Shown piece by piece: positions 7,363 through 14,742 of a stretch of DNA of 64,000 nucleotides. The DNA lies in contig CAZLDI010000007.1 of assembly GCA_964558415.1 (NCBI GenBank), positions 62,001 through 126,000 of the forward strand, in the 5' to 3' direction. The notes beneath the pieces are model-generated. The model saw only the letters and a list, made by a program, of their open reading frames with translations. It was not told where the DNA came from and searched no databases. How positions within the stretch are numbered: position 1 is the first letter of the stretch; each line of letters starts with the position of its first letter. This stretch comes from CAZLDI01 sp964558415 (GTDB taxonomy: Bacteria > Chloroflexota > Dehalococcoidia > SM23-28-2 > RBG-16-64-32). The translations under genes were made by a program, and so were the position numbers.

Positions 7363-7932
7363 GTGGTTAGTGAGTTGCGTGCCAACCTGCTACGCTACCG
7401 AACTGTGGGACGCCAGATCGTATCGTTCGGTGACGGCAGTGGGCGGTTCAATTTCCGGGCGGCAGCGATATTCATCGACGACGGACGAGTGCTGCTGCAC
7501 CGGGCGGAGTTCGAGGACTTCTGGTCGTTGCCGGGCGGACGCGTGGAGATGATGGAGCCCGCCCGGGACGGGCTGCGGCGGGAAATGCTGGAAGAGCTGG
7601 AGGAGGAGGTGGAGATCGGGAGGCTGGTGTGGGTGGGGGAGAACTTCTTCGAGTTCCAGGAGGCGATGTTCCACGAGTTGGGGATGTACTTTGAGGCGGC
7701 TCTCCCCGCTGGGTCGGAGCTGCGCGGGCGCGACGTCGAGTGGTCAACCTACGAGGATAACGGAGTGAAGATCTGTTTCCGCTGGTTCGACCTGGAGGCA
7801 GTGCCGGAGTTGCCGGTGGTCCCCGGGTTCCTGCGGGAAGGGTTGAGTGCGCTTCCAGTGGGCACTGAGCATGTGGCGTACCGGGACCCAGCGAGCTGGG
7901 GAGCGAACACGCCGAAGGTGGAGTGGAAGTGA
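7363..7932 (+). CDS. Nudix hydrolase
   Basis: Hydrolyses a nucleoside diphosphate linked to some moiety X. The Nudix box spans about residues 58-81: GGRVEMMEPARDGLRREMLE then ELEEE, with the metal-binding REMLEE core kept and the usual glycine near the end of the box replaced by Glu. RAAAIFIDDGRVLLHRAEFEDFWSLPGG is the typical approach strand. The 189-residue length includes a C-terminal extension past the fold, rich in Trp and Phe. The start is a GTG at 7363 in a GTGGTTAGTG simple-repeat context, so the true start may be a little downstream. It is divergent from yebC. The substrate is not predictable. Confidence 0.82.
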   Translation: MVSELRANLLRYRTVGRQIVSFGDGSGRFNFRAAAIFIDDGRVLLHRAEFEDFWSLPGGRVEMMEPARDGLRREMLEELEEEVEIGRLVWVGENFFEFQEAMFHELGMYFEAALPAGSELRGRDVEWSTYEDNGVKICFRWFDLEAVPELPVVPGFLREGLSALPVGTEHVAYRDPASWGANTPKVEWK

Positions 7933-7961
7933 AGAGGCGAGAAGCGACCCGGAGACCGTCG

Positions 7962-7991
7962 TTTGCCCCGTCGCTGGGGGGACAATATAAT
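7962..7991 (+). promoter_or_regulatory. sigma-70-type promoter for the gene at 8027
   Basis: TTGCCC (7962-7967) and TATAAT (7986-7991) are 18 bp apart. The 5' leader would be about 29 nt and contains a GGAAGGAGGG ribosome binding site. Confidence 0.6.
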
Positions 7992-8026
7992 GGCGCGACA
8001 AACGAAAGGGATGGAAGGAGGGTCTG

Positions 8027-8416
8027 ATGTCTCGGGACGAGATTGACCGGGCGAACGCTCAATTCATGGGTGCGTTCGGACGGGGCGACATGGCCGCGCT
8101 GGCCGGACTCTACACTGAAGACGCAACGCTGATGCCGCCGAACGCCTCGATGATGAAGGGGAGGGGCGCGATAGAGCAGTTCTGGGCGGGCGCGCGGCAG
8201 ATGGGGGTGGAACAGGCGACCTTGAAGACGCTGGAGCTCAGGGAAGCGACTGCCGACACGGCGATCGAGATCGGGCGGTACAGCCTGCGGATAAAGCCGG
8301 CGGGAGGTGGTGAGGCGGCTGACGACGGGAAGTATGTGGTTGTGTGGGAGCGGCATGACGGGGCCTGGAAACTGGGAGTAGACATCTGGAATAGCGACTT
8401 GCCGGCCGCCGGATAG
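8027..8416 (+). CDS. DUF4440/SnoaL-like ketosteroid isomerase-related protein
   Basis: A 129-residue NTF2-fold protein of the SgcJ/EcaC/DUF4440 type. The N-terminal helix RANAQFMGAFGRGDMAALAGLY, the YTEDATLMPPN strand and the KYVVVWERHDGAWKLGVDIW end are all typical. Function in the family is mostly unknown: small-molecule binding or isomerisation. It is monocistronic, with its own TTGCCC-TATAAT promoter and a strong ribosome binding site, and is convergent with panC. It is a different subfamily from the SnoaL-like protein at 3187-3594. Confidence 0.8.
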   Translation: MSRDEIDRANAQFMGAFGRGDMAALAGLYTEDATLMPPNASMMKGRGAIEQFWAGARQMGVEQATLKTLELREATADTAIEIGRYSLRIKPAGGGEAADDGKYVVVWERHDGAWKLGVDIWNSDLPAAG

Positions 8417-8430
8417 CGGCCGGGCGCCGG

Positions 8431-9342
8431 TCAGGCGCCTTCGACCAGGGCGCGCAGGCGATCCGGGAGATTAGCGCCTGCGGGAACCAAGATCGTGTTA
8501 TCGATGAGGCGAGTTGCGCCGACGCGCGCGGCGAGGAGCACCAGGGCCGGGCGGTCTATGGTGTCTAGCTCTTCGAGGGTCTGTTCGTCGGCGACGCTGG
8601 CGTAGTCAAGCTTGACGTTGGGGTCTGAGGAGATCAGGCCGCGCACCGCTTCCCGTACCTCCCCTGCGTCGCGCACGCCGTCACGAACGAGGCGCACGGC
8701 GAGAGCGAGGGATCGGTAGAGAACGAGGGCGGAGATTCGCTGTTCGGGCGAGAGGTATAGGTTGCGGCTGGACATGGCGAGGCCGTCCCGCTCGCGAACG
8801 ATAGGCATCGGGACAACGTCTACGGCTCCTTCGACGAGCTCAGGATGAGCGGCGTGAATGTCCCGCACCATGCGGCTGATGACGTGTAGCTGCTGGGCGT
8901 CCTTCTGGCCGAAGTACGCGCGGTGGGGCCGGGTGATGCGGAAGAACCGGGCGACGACGGTGGTGACGCCGCGGAAGTGGCCCGGGCGGTGGGCGCCTTC
9001 AAGGCGCTCGGTCAGCGGGCCGGTGACTTCGACCCACTCGTTGAAGCCGGGGGGGTAGATTTCCTCTGCGGATGGAACGAAGACGGCGTCAGCGCGCTCG
9101 CTCGCCAGAAGCGCGAGATCACGGTCTTCGTGACGGGGGTAGCGGGCGAGGTCCTCACCGGGGCCGAACTGGGTTGGGTTGACGAAGATGCTGACGATGA
9201 CGCGGTCGTTGTCGGCGCGGGCGCGGCGGACCAGGGAGAGGTGACCTTCGTGGAGGTATCCCATGGTGGGGACAAGACCGACGGAACCGGTCATGGCAGC
9301 GCGGGCGGCGATCATTTCGGTGACGGTGCGGATGACGTTCAT
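8431..9342 (-). CDS. panC: pantothenate synthetase PanC
   Basis: Joins pantoate and beta-alanine using ATP. VPTMGYLHEGHLSLVRRAR holds the HIGH-like motif, PTQFGPGEDLARYPR binds pantoate, and DGLAMSSRNLYL is the KMSKS-equivalent. The start at 9342 (MNVIRTVTEM) gives 303 residues, slightly long for the family. The excess is HAAHPELVEGA in the loop before VPMPIVRERDGLA; this is the translation of a palindromic R2 repeat at 8826-8852 that sits in frame. A longer in-frame extension upstream of 9342 reads through repeat R3 and is not part of the protein. It lies downstream of panB. Confidence 0.95.
   Translation of the reverse strand: MNVIRTVTEMIAARAAMTGSVGLVPTMGYLHEGHLSLVRRARADNDRVIVSIFVNPTQFGPGEDLARYPRHEDRDLALLASERADAVFVPSAEEIYPPGFNEWVEVTGPLTERLEGAHRPGHFRGVTTVVARFFRITRPHRAYFGQKDAQQLHVISRMVRDIHAAHPELVEGAVDVVPMPIVRERDGLAMSSRNLYLSPEQRISALVLYRSLALAVRLVRDGVRDAGEVREAVRGLISSDPNVKLDYASVADEQTLEELDTIDRPALVLLAARVGATRLIDNTILVPAGANLPDRLRALVEGA
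8826..8852. repeat. palindromic repeat R2 inside panC
   Basis: CTCCTTCGACGAGCTCAGGA followed by TGAGCGG, the R2 core seen at 5851, 35299 and 44884. On the panC strand it is translated as HPELVEG, and the frame stays open on both sides. Confidence 0.75.
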
Positions 9343-9349
9343 GGACGTT

Positions 9350-9376
9350 CGGGGGCGGGTTTGAAACCCGCCCCTA
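9350..9376. repeat. palindromic repeat R3 between panC and panB
   Basis: Compact hairpin: GGGGGCGGGTTT then GAAACCCGCCCC and TACG. Its CTA provides the stop codon of panB (TAG at 9374-9376). Confidence 0.75.
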
Positions 9377-10255
9377 CGCGGTCTGGCGCCTCTTGCGAGG
9401 AGCGGTGCGCTGGGCTGCCGCTTCGGAGGGTTCGGAGAAGAGGGGGGTGTCCATGATGAAGGACTCCGAATCAGTGGGGAAGCGGCCGGCGCGGACGTCC
9501 TCGGCGTAGGCGCGAACGGCGTCTCGAATGGAAGCGCCGACGCTTGCGTAGCGTTTGGCGTGCCTGGGCTGGAACCCCTGGTACAGGCCGAGGAGGTCGT
9601 GGAAGACCTGGACCTGGCCATCGCAGTGGACGCCGGCGCCGATGCCGATCGTGGGGATGCTGATGCGTTCCGTGATCGCCTTCGCGAGATGGACGGGAAC
9701 GCATTCGAGGACGACGGCGTAGGCCCCGGCCTGCTCGAGAGCGACGGCGTCGTTGAGCAGGCGGACAGCGGCCTTGGGTGTCTTGCCCTGGATCTTGTAA
9801 CCGCCGAGCTGGTTGATCGACTGCGGCGTTAGCCCCAGGTGGCCCATGACGGGGATGCCGGCCTCGACGATGCGGCGGACGGTCTCCGCTACCTGGACGC
9901 CGCCCTCCAGCTTCACGGACTGCGCGCCGCCTTCCTTGAGCAGGCGTCCGGCGTTGCGGAGGGCGTCCTCAGCGCTGACCTGGTAGCTCATGAAGGGCAT
10001 GTCCGCGAGGACGTGGGCGCGTGCCGTGCCTCGAGCGGCGGCTTTGACGTGGTGGAGCATCTCCTCCATGGTCACCGGAATGGTAGTGTCGTAGCCGAGG
10101 ACGACCATGCCAAGGGTATCGCCGATGAAGGCGATGTCGACACCCGCTTCGTCGACGAGCCGTGCGGTGGGGTAGTCGTAGACAGTGAACATGACGATCT
10201 TCTCGCCACGCTGCTTCTTCGCTTTGAGATCGAGGATCGAGATGTGGTCGTCCAT
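9374..10255 (-). CDS. panB: 3-methyl-2-oxobutanoate hydroxymethyltransferase PanB
   Basis: First committed enzyme of pantothenate synthesis; adds a hydroxymethyl group from methylene-THF to ketoisovalerate. It has 293 residues from the ATG at 10255, which has an AGAGGAG ribosome binding site. Key segments: KIVMFTVYDYPTARLVDEAG, GDTLGMVVLGYDTTIPVTME (metal and substrate), VKLEGG, GHLGLTPQSINQLGGYKIQG and IPTIGIGAG. The last residues (TAPRKRRQTA) and the stop codon come from the edge of repeat R3. It is followed by panC 31 bp downstream, so the two form an operon. The upstream leader is long and structured and may carry a regulatory RNA. Confidence 0.95.
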   Translation of the reverse strand: MDDHISILDLKAKKQRGEKIVMFTVYDYPTARLVDEAGVDIAFIGDTLGMVVLGYDTTIPVTMEEMLHHVKAAARGTARAHVLADMPFMSYQVSAEDALRNAGRLLKEGGAQSVKLEGGVQVAETVRRIVEAGIPVMGHLGLTPQSINQLGGYKIQGKTPKAAVRLLNDAVALEQAGAYAVVLECVPVHLAKAITERISIPTIGIGAGVHCDGQVQVFHDLLGLYQGFQPRHAKRYASVGASIRDAVRAYAEDVRAGRFPTDSESFIMDTPLFSEPSEAAAQRTAPRKRRQTA

Positions 10256-10440
10256 GCTGCTCCTCTCGGTACGGTCCCTTGCGGGTATCGTCCGTTGTGA
10301 GGCGGGCCAAGCCCGCGATCTCCCCATATGAAAACACCCTTCCGGAGACCGAAAGGGCACGATTAGCGTCAGGCCGGCGTCGCTTATGCTCCGTCTCGGC
10401 CGGTGCCCGGTCCAAGCGGGTCTGGCTATTGGCATCCTCG
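10256..10440 (-). promoter_or_regulatory. structured panB leader, possible pan-type RNA motif
   Basis: No gene is visible here. In the panB direction the region contains GGGCAC (10408-10403) able to pair with GTGCCC (10360-10355) around a GC-rich internal segment, then a perfect GCGGGC-TTG-GCCCGC hairpin (10316-10302), then the ribosome binding site. A conserved RNA called the pan motif is known upstream of panB operons, including in Chloroflexota. I cannot confirm the motif's bulged adenosines by eye, so the identification is tentative. Confidence 0.35.
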
Positions 10441-10650
10441 CTCGCTGCCCGCCTTGCGGCGGATCAGCGGCAAGGCCAGTGTAGCAGATAGGCGGCGGAA
10501 GTCAATGGGAGACGGGGAAGGAGGAAGTAGGAAGTGGGAAAGGCGGCGGGGGATTAGAAGTTGGGATTCCGGGCGCAGCTGGACGGGGGCCCCGGACGCT
10601 CCCTTTTGGAGCATGCCAGCGGCCCCCGATGCGAGGGTTTCGGTCGTGCG
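10441..10650. other. gene-free stretch between panB and the 57-aa tail protein
   Basis: Contains GGAAGGAGGAAGTAGGAAGT-type purine-rich simple sequence at 10517-10540 and GC-rich partial palindromes (GGGGGCCCC near 10586). It presumably holds the promoter of the panB leader. No ORF with coding character is seen. Confidence 0.5.
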
Positions 10651-10824
10651 TTAGAAGCGGCCGTGCGGCGAGCCGAAGCCGCGGAACGTCTTGTCTTGAT
10701 CCTCGCGCTTCAGGTCTTCCACCTTCAGGGCTTCTTCAGCTAGTGCCTGCATCTCCAGCACGCGCTCCTCAGGGCGCTTCCCCTCCCTGCCGATGTCGCT
10801 GGGTCCCGGGCTCGTCACCGACAT
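10651..10824 (-). CDS. 57-aa protein with FRGFGSP C-terminal tail
   Basis: Unknown family. The ATG at 10824 (MSVTSPGPSDIGREG) has an AGAGGAG ribosome binding site; an in-frame upstream extension lacks one. The protein is short and charged, with a central helix (VLEMQALAEEALKVEDLKRE) and the C-terminal tail DKTFRGFGSPHGRF. The gene at 14743-16071 ends DGPFRGFGSPPGKF although the rest is unrelated. Both genes also have TTTACC-type repeats and the sequence ACCGTTCCGTT upstream. The tail could be a targeting, docking or degradation signal; that is inference. No signal peptide or membrane segment is present. Confidence 0.6.
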   Translation of the reverse strand: MSVTSPGPSDIGREGKRPEERVLEMQALAEEALKVEDLKREDQDKTFRGFGSPHGRF

Positions 10825-10884
10825 TCGAATTCTCCTCTCTCCCGTAGCGGGAGTTCTTCGGCCATCAACCATATTCTCCTATTC

Positions 10885-10945
10885 AACGGTAAACGGAACG
10901 GTTAACCAGAACTCATCCACGGTAAAGATTGGGTAAACGTTGGGC
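10885..10945 (-). promoter_or_regulatory. cluster of TTTACC boxes upstream of the 57-aa gene
   Basis: In the direction of the gene at 10824, three TTTACC hexamers and one GGTTAACC lie within about 60 bp, plus AACCGTTCCGTTTAC (10903-10889). The upstream region of the second FRGFGSP gene (14574-14642) has the same hexamer several times and CACCGTTCCGTTCAC. Confidence 0.5.
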
Positions 10946-11044
10946 TGTCCAGCCCAGTCCTGGAGATCGACGATTCCAATGGCCGGCAAGGGGCTCTTGT
11001 GCTAAGCTGGCGCGTGCTCAGTCACGTGAATCGAGGAGGATACG

Positions 11045-12286
11045 ATGCGAGAAGCCGTAGTTGTAGACATGATGAGGACGCCGTTCGGCAGAGCGGGCCA
11101 GCGAGGGGTGTTCAGGGACATCACACACGTCGATATGGTGGTACCCCTGCTGAAAGGGATCCTGGAACGGAACGACGTGGCCGCAGAGGAAGTGGATGAG
11201 ATATTGATGGGCTCCGTGGGCATCGCCGGGATGCTCACCAGATCGCGACACTATGTATTTGAGGCGGGACTGCCGTTCAGCATCTCGGCGACAGACATGA
11301 ACAAGCAGTGTGGGTCTTCTCTGCAAGCAGCGGTGCAGGGCGGGTTCGCGGTGATGGCGGGCATGTCCGACGTCGTGCTGGCGGGCGGCGTGGAGACGAT
11401 GGACCGCTGGCAGGCGATCCTGCCGGGAGACGATCGCAACCTGCAACAGCTTCAGACGAACGAAGTTATGGGCCGCGAAGCGCTGCCGGCGTGGCCGGAC
11501 GAGAAGAAGCCGAAATGGAACCAGCGCTGGTTCCAGGCGACGGAGCCATGGATCATGGACATGGGCGCTACCGCCGAGAAGCTGGCCGCCGAGCGCGGAG
11601 TCTCGCGGGCAGACTCCGATGAATTCGCGCTGGAGAGTCACCGCAAGGCGATCCGCGCTCAGAAGGAAGGCTTGTTCTCCGACGAGATCCAGCCGGTCAA
11701 GATCGAATACTCAGACGGCAGCAGCGTCACGGTGGACACGGACCAGAACCCGCGAGAAGACACGACGCTGGAGAAGCTGTCCAGCCTGAAGCCGGCGTAC
11801 CGCCCGGAGGGGTTGGTAACGGCGGGAAACGCCTGCCCGCGGACAGATGGCGCCACGATGGCGCTGATCATGGACAAGGAGGCGGCAAAGGAGCGAGGTC
11901 TAAAGCCGCTGGTGACGATCCGGCACGCGGCCACTGTGGGCGTAGACCCAACGATCATGGGGATCGGGCCAGCGCCGGCGACCCAGAAGCTGCTGAAGCG
12001 CAGCGGCATGAAGCTGGACGACTTCGATCTGATCGAGATCAACGAGGCGTTCGCCTGCCAGGTGCTGGCGGTGGGGAGAGAGCTTGAGTGGGACTGGGAC
12101 AAGGTGAACCCTAACGGCGGCGCGGTGGCGATCGGCCACCCGCTGGGCGCGAGCGGCGTCAGGCTGATCGGGACGCTGGCCTACGAGATGAACCGCCGGG
12201 ACGCGGAGTGGGGCCTGGTCACGCTCTGCATGGGCGCAGGCATGGGGATGTCCGTGGCGCTACAGCGGGAACACTACGACTGGTAG
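11045..12286 (+). CDS. thiolase / acetyl-CoA acetyltransferase
   Basis: Condenses or cleaves acyl-CoA units. It has 413 residues with all thiolase motifs: nucleophile Cys89 in NKQCGSS, NEAFACQ, GGAVAIGHPLGASG with the catalytic His, and the second Cys in TLCMGAGMG (usually LCIGGG; here Met and Ala replace two residues). PFGRAGQRGVFRD is the normal N-terminal loop. The start at 11045 has GAGGAGG six nt upstream. Length and motifs fit either a degradative 3-ketoacyl-CoA thiolase or an acetoacetyl-CoA thiolase. It is a single gene in its transcription unit, convergent with the sortase gene. Confidence 0.92.
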   Translation: MREAVVVDMMRTPFGRAGQRGVFRDITHVDMVVPLLKGILERNDVAAEEVDEILMGSVGIAGMLTRSRHYVFEAGLPFSISATDMNKQCGSSLQAAVQGGFAVMAGMSDVVLAGGVETMDRWQAILPGDDRNLQQLQTNEVMGREALPAWPDEKKPKWNQRWFQATEPWIMDMGATAEKLAAERGVSRADSDEFALESHRKAIRAQKEGLFSDEIQPVKIEYSDGSSVTVDTDQNPREDTTLEKLSSLKPAYRPEGLVTAGNACPRTDGATMALIMDKEAAKERGLKPLVTIRHAATVGVDPTIMGIGPAPATQKLLKRSGMKLDDFDLIEINEAFACQVLAVGRELEWDWDKVNPNGGAVAIGHPLGASGVRLIGTLAYEMNRRDAEWGLVTLCMGAGMGMSVALQREHYDW

Positions 12287-12316
12287 ACCCGATGACGCCA
12301 GGCCGGTGGTTAGTGC

Positions 12317-13117
12317 TTAGTTGCCGATGTTGGCGGCCTGCGCCGCCGGTGTGATGGAGACCAGATCGCCACGGACGACGAGGCGAAGGTTGTATTCACC
12401 GCCAAAGACGGGGTCGCTGGTGCTCTGGAAGGTACCGCTACAGGTGATGAGCGTGATCACATCTTTGTCGGTCCCGTACATCACCTTCAGCGATTCGGGG
12501 TCATCCGGATTCACCTGGAAGACGGACGAGACCGAGTACACGACTTCCGTTCCGTCCTGGCCCAGGAGGTGGATCATGTCGCCGTTCTGGAGCTCGTCCA
12601 GGCTGTAGAAGACCGCGCGGCCGCTCCAGGTCACGTGGCCGGCGAAGACTGCGTTACTGCCGGTACCAGGCCTGGCGGAGAAGTCATACCAGGCGACAAC
12701 GCCCCTCGCATCCCCCCCCAAAGGGACCTCCGGAACGGCGTTCTCATCCAGACCGTAAGTTTGTACGGGAGCGTCCACCCCGATCTTGTCGATGACGATA
12801 CGGTAAGGCGCGTCTCGGAGAGGGGGCGCCGGAGCGGCAGTCGGACTGGCCGGCGCGCTCGATGGCGTGGGGGAGGGGAGATCAAGCGCCTTGACGAGGT
12901 CGGAGCCTTCAATGACCGGCTCCGAGAGCATGCGATCACCGCCTGGGCGGCCATCGTCGCCGCCGAGCGAAGTGACCGCCCAGGCGATGAGGCCGATACC
13001 AGAGACGAGGAGGACAACTCCGCACAGTCCGAGGATGATGCGACTGCGAGGATTATTTAGTGAGAAGAGCTTGTTCACGATTCTAGACCCTATCCGACCA
13101 GGCAGTTCGCCCGGCAC
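12317..13117 (-). CDS. membrane-anchored sortase, class E/F-like
   Basis: A 266-residue transpeptidase-type protein. A membrane anchor at residues 27-50 (RIILGLCGVVLLVSGIGLI) is followed by a Pro/Ala/Ser linker (about 80-100) and the sortase beta-barrel. The catalytic triad is visible: His161 in AGHVTW, Cys226 in LITCSG, Arg245 in EYNLR. PYRIVIDKIGVDAPVQTYG starts the domain. No substrate with a sorting signal is encoded nearby, as is usual for housekeeping class E enzymes; in Chloroflexota the role is not settled. A minus-strand TATAAT box lies at 13129-13134, directly upstream. Confidence 0.88.
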   Translation of the reverse strand: MPGELPGRIGSRIVNKLFSLNNPRSRIILGLCGVVLLVSGIGLIAWAVTSLGGDDGRPGGDRMLSEPVIEGSDLVKALDLPSPTPSSAPASPTAAPAPPLRDAPYRIVIDKIGVDAPVQTYGLDENAVPEVPLGGDARGVVAWYDFSARPGTGSNAVFAGHVTWSGRAVFYSLDELQNGDMIHLLGQDGTEVVYSVSSVFQVNPDDPESLKVMYGTDKDVITLITCSGTFQSTSDPVFGGEYNLRLVVRGDLVSITPAAQAANIGN

Positions 13118-13128
13118 GTTCGACCATT

Positions 13129-13134
13129 ATTATA
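13129..13134 (-). promoter_or_regulatory. -10 box (TATAAT) of the sortase gene
   Basis: TATAAT on the minus strand, 11 nt before the ATG at 13117. It sits inside an imperfect inverted repeat (GTTCGA ... TCGAAC across 13119-13153). Confidence 0.45.
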
Positions 13135-13220
13135 GAACGACAGAATGTTCGATTTGGTTGCAAGGGAGGCAACCCGCTACCACATGTAAGACGCGCGGAA
13201 ATCCGGATTGATACAGCGAT

Positions 13221-14207
13221 ATGAGTGATTCAGGCTCGATAACAGACGTCAAGGGGATCACCGTTGGCCAGTGGACTGACCGGGAGGGGCTGACGGGCTG
13301 CACCGTGATATTGTGTCCGGACGGGGCCGTGGCCTCTGTAGACGTGCGCGGCGGCGCGCCTGGGACGCGAGAAACGGACCTGCTGCGGCCCGGGAGCCTG
13401 GTGGAGCGGGTGCATGCTATCTTGCTCGCGGGCGGCAGCGCGTTCGGTCTGGACGCGGCAACGGGCGTGATGCGCTGGCTGGAGGAGCGCGGCCACGGTT
13501 ACCCGGTGACAACAGGTTTCGTGCCGATTGTGCCGGCAGCGGTGATCTTCGATCTCCCGCTGGGCAACCCGGGCATCCGGCCGGACGCCGACGCAGGATA
13601 CTCGGCGTGCAAGGCGGCGACAGGCGGAGAGATAGAGGAGGGGAGCGTGGGCGCGGGGACAGGCGCGACGGTGGCGAAGGCGTTGGGCCCCGAGCGCGCG
13701 TTGAAGGGCGGGATCGGGACGGCGGCCGAGCGCACAGCGTCCGGGATCACGGTGGCTGCGCTGATGACGGTGAACAGCTTCGGAGAGGTCATCGATCCGG
13801 GCAGCGGGCGGGTTGTCGCGGGGCCGCGGGGAGACGCGCCGGGAACTTTCGCCGACACGACCGAGGTCCTGCGGGCGGCGCCGCCGCTTTCGCCCTTCAA
13901 TCGGAGAGCGAACAGCACGATAGGGGTCGTGGCTACGGATGCCGTGCTCAACAAGGAGCAATGCTACCGCCTGGCGGTGATCGCGCAAACGGGTCTGACG
14001 CGCGCGGTCCGGCCCGCGCACACGCCCGTTGATGGGGACACGATCTTCGCGCTGGCGACATGCGCTAACGAGACGGAGACGGACATGCTGCAGCTAGGCG
14101 CGCTGGCAGCCCGGGCTGTCGAGCGAGCGATCGTGCGAGCTGTGGAGTGCGCGGCGGGGCTGGCGGGAGTGCCGTCGGCGCAGGAATGGGCGAATCGCCG
14201 CGGATGA
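13221..14207 (+). CDS. P1-family (DmpA-like) aminopeptidase / amidohydrolase
   Basis: N-terminal-nucleophile hydrolase of the DmpA/BapA group, 328 residues, which is made as one chain and cut into two subunits. Conserved segments: GITVGQWTD at the start, AILLAGGSAFGLDAATGVM, GSVGAGTGATVAKALG, and RRANSTIGVVATDA, where autocleavage before the Ser/Thr nucleophile is expected. The end GDTIFALATC is also typical. No signal peptide is present, so the enzyme is cytoplasmic. Substrates of relatives are beta-aminopeptides or N-terminal D/L residues. It is divergent from the sortase and is followed by a truncated small membrane gene. Confidence 0.88.
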   Translation: MSDSGSITDVKGITVGQWTDREGLTGCTVILCPDGAVASVDVRGGAPGTRETDLLRPGSLVERVHAILLAGGSAFGLDAATGVMRWLEERGHGYPVTTGFVPIVPAAVIFDLPLGNPGIRPDADAGYSACKAATGGEIEEGSVGAGTGATVAKALGPERALKGGIGTAAERTASGITVAALMTVNSFGEVIDPGSGRVVAGPRGDAPGTFADTTEVLRAAPPLSPFNRRANSTIGVVATDAVLNKEQCYRLAVIAQTGLTRAVRPAHTPVDGDTIFALATCANETETDMLQLGALAARAVERAIVRAVECAAGLAGVPSAQEWANRRG

Positions 14208-14234
14208 ACGCAGATTAGGCGGGGATGGACGAAG

Positions 14235-14486
14235 ATGGGCGTAATCGTATTCGCGGCCGTGGTGGTGGTAGTCGTCGGTGGGCCACTGGTGTGGTACCTG
14301 CTGCGGTCCAGGCTGAGGCCGGGGGCAAGACTGATGGCGCTTGTCGGCGCGGCCGCCGGGGAAGCTGAGGTTCGGTTGTGGGTGGAATCGCTGCGTACTG
14401 CGGGGATCGGTTGTCAAGTGCGAGACGTGGGAGACATGTACCCGGGTGGGCCAACAACACCATACTCTTACGAGGTTTGGGTGTGA
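14235..14486 (+). CDS. DUF2007-like small protein with N-terminal membrane helix, ended by a TGA
   Basis: 83 residues: a membrane helix (VIVFAAVVVVVVGGPLVWYLL, residues 3-23) and then a compact domain like DUF2007, the putative prokaryotic signal-transducing domain, with VRLWVESLRTAGIGCQVRD and YSYEVWV. The family normally continues for 10-15 residues after EVWV. Here a TGA at 14484-14486 stops translation, but the same frame goes on as ERDAPRARDVPGL to a stop at 14526-14528, the expected ending. The TGA probably arose from CGA (Arg). The protein may be slightly truncated, or the stop may be read through. Confidence 0.6.
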   Translation: MGVIVFAAVVVVVVGGPLVWYLLRSRLRPGARLMALVGAAAGEAEVRLWVESLRTAGIGCQVRDVGDMYPGGPTTPYSYEVWV

Positions 14487-14573
14487 GAGCGGGACGCGCC
14501 ACGGGCGAGGGACGTCCCGGGGCTGTGAGAAGCGCCGGCCCAGTCACTCGGTCACAGCGAGCGCGGATGGGAG

Positions 14574-14656
14574 CCTTTACCAAGGCTTAACTCTTTACCG
14601 AGGCTTTACTTTTGTTGTGACGGGCTTCACCGTTCCGTTCACTCGCGCGGGGGATA
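14574..14656 (+). promoter_or_regulatory. TTTACC box cluster and promoter region of the 442-aa gene
   Basis: TTTACC occurs twice here, with related TTAACT and TTTACT copies, followed by CACCGTTCCGTTCAC at 14628-14642 and a possible -10 box GATACT at 14651-14656. The 13-of-15 match to AACCGTTCCGTTTAC upstream of the 57-aa gene is the main evidence for shared regulation. Confidence 0.45.
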
Positions 14657-14742
14657 CTGGGTTTCGTGAACGCAAGCACAAACCCCTATGAAACCGTGGC
14701 CGGCCCGCTGGTCACGCCCGCAGAGAGTGGAGGTCGCAAGCC

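Noticed and set aside
9343..9621. N-terminal extension of panC
   Set aside because: It reads through repeat R3 and into panB; MNVIRT at 9342 is the conserved start.
14484..14486. TGA in the DUF2007-like gene considered as a selenocysteine codon
   Set aside because: The family has Arg, not Cys, at this position, and no SECIS-like hairpin is evident downstream.
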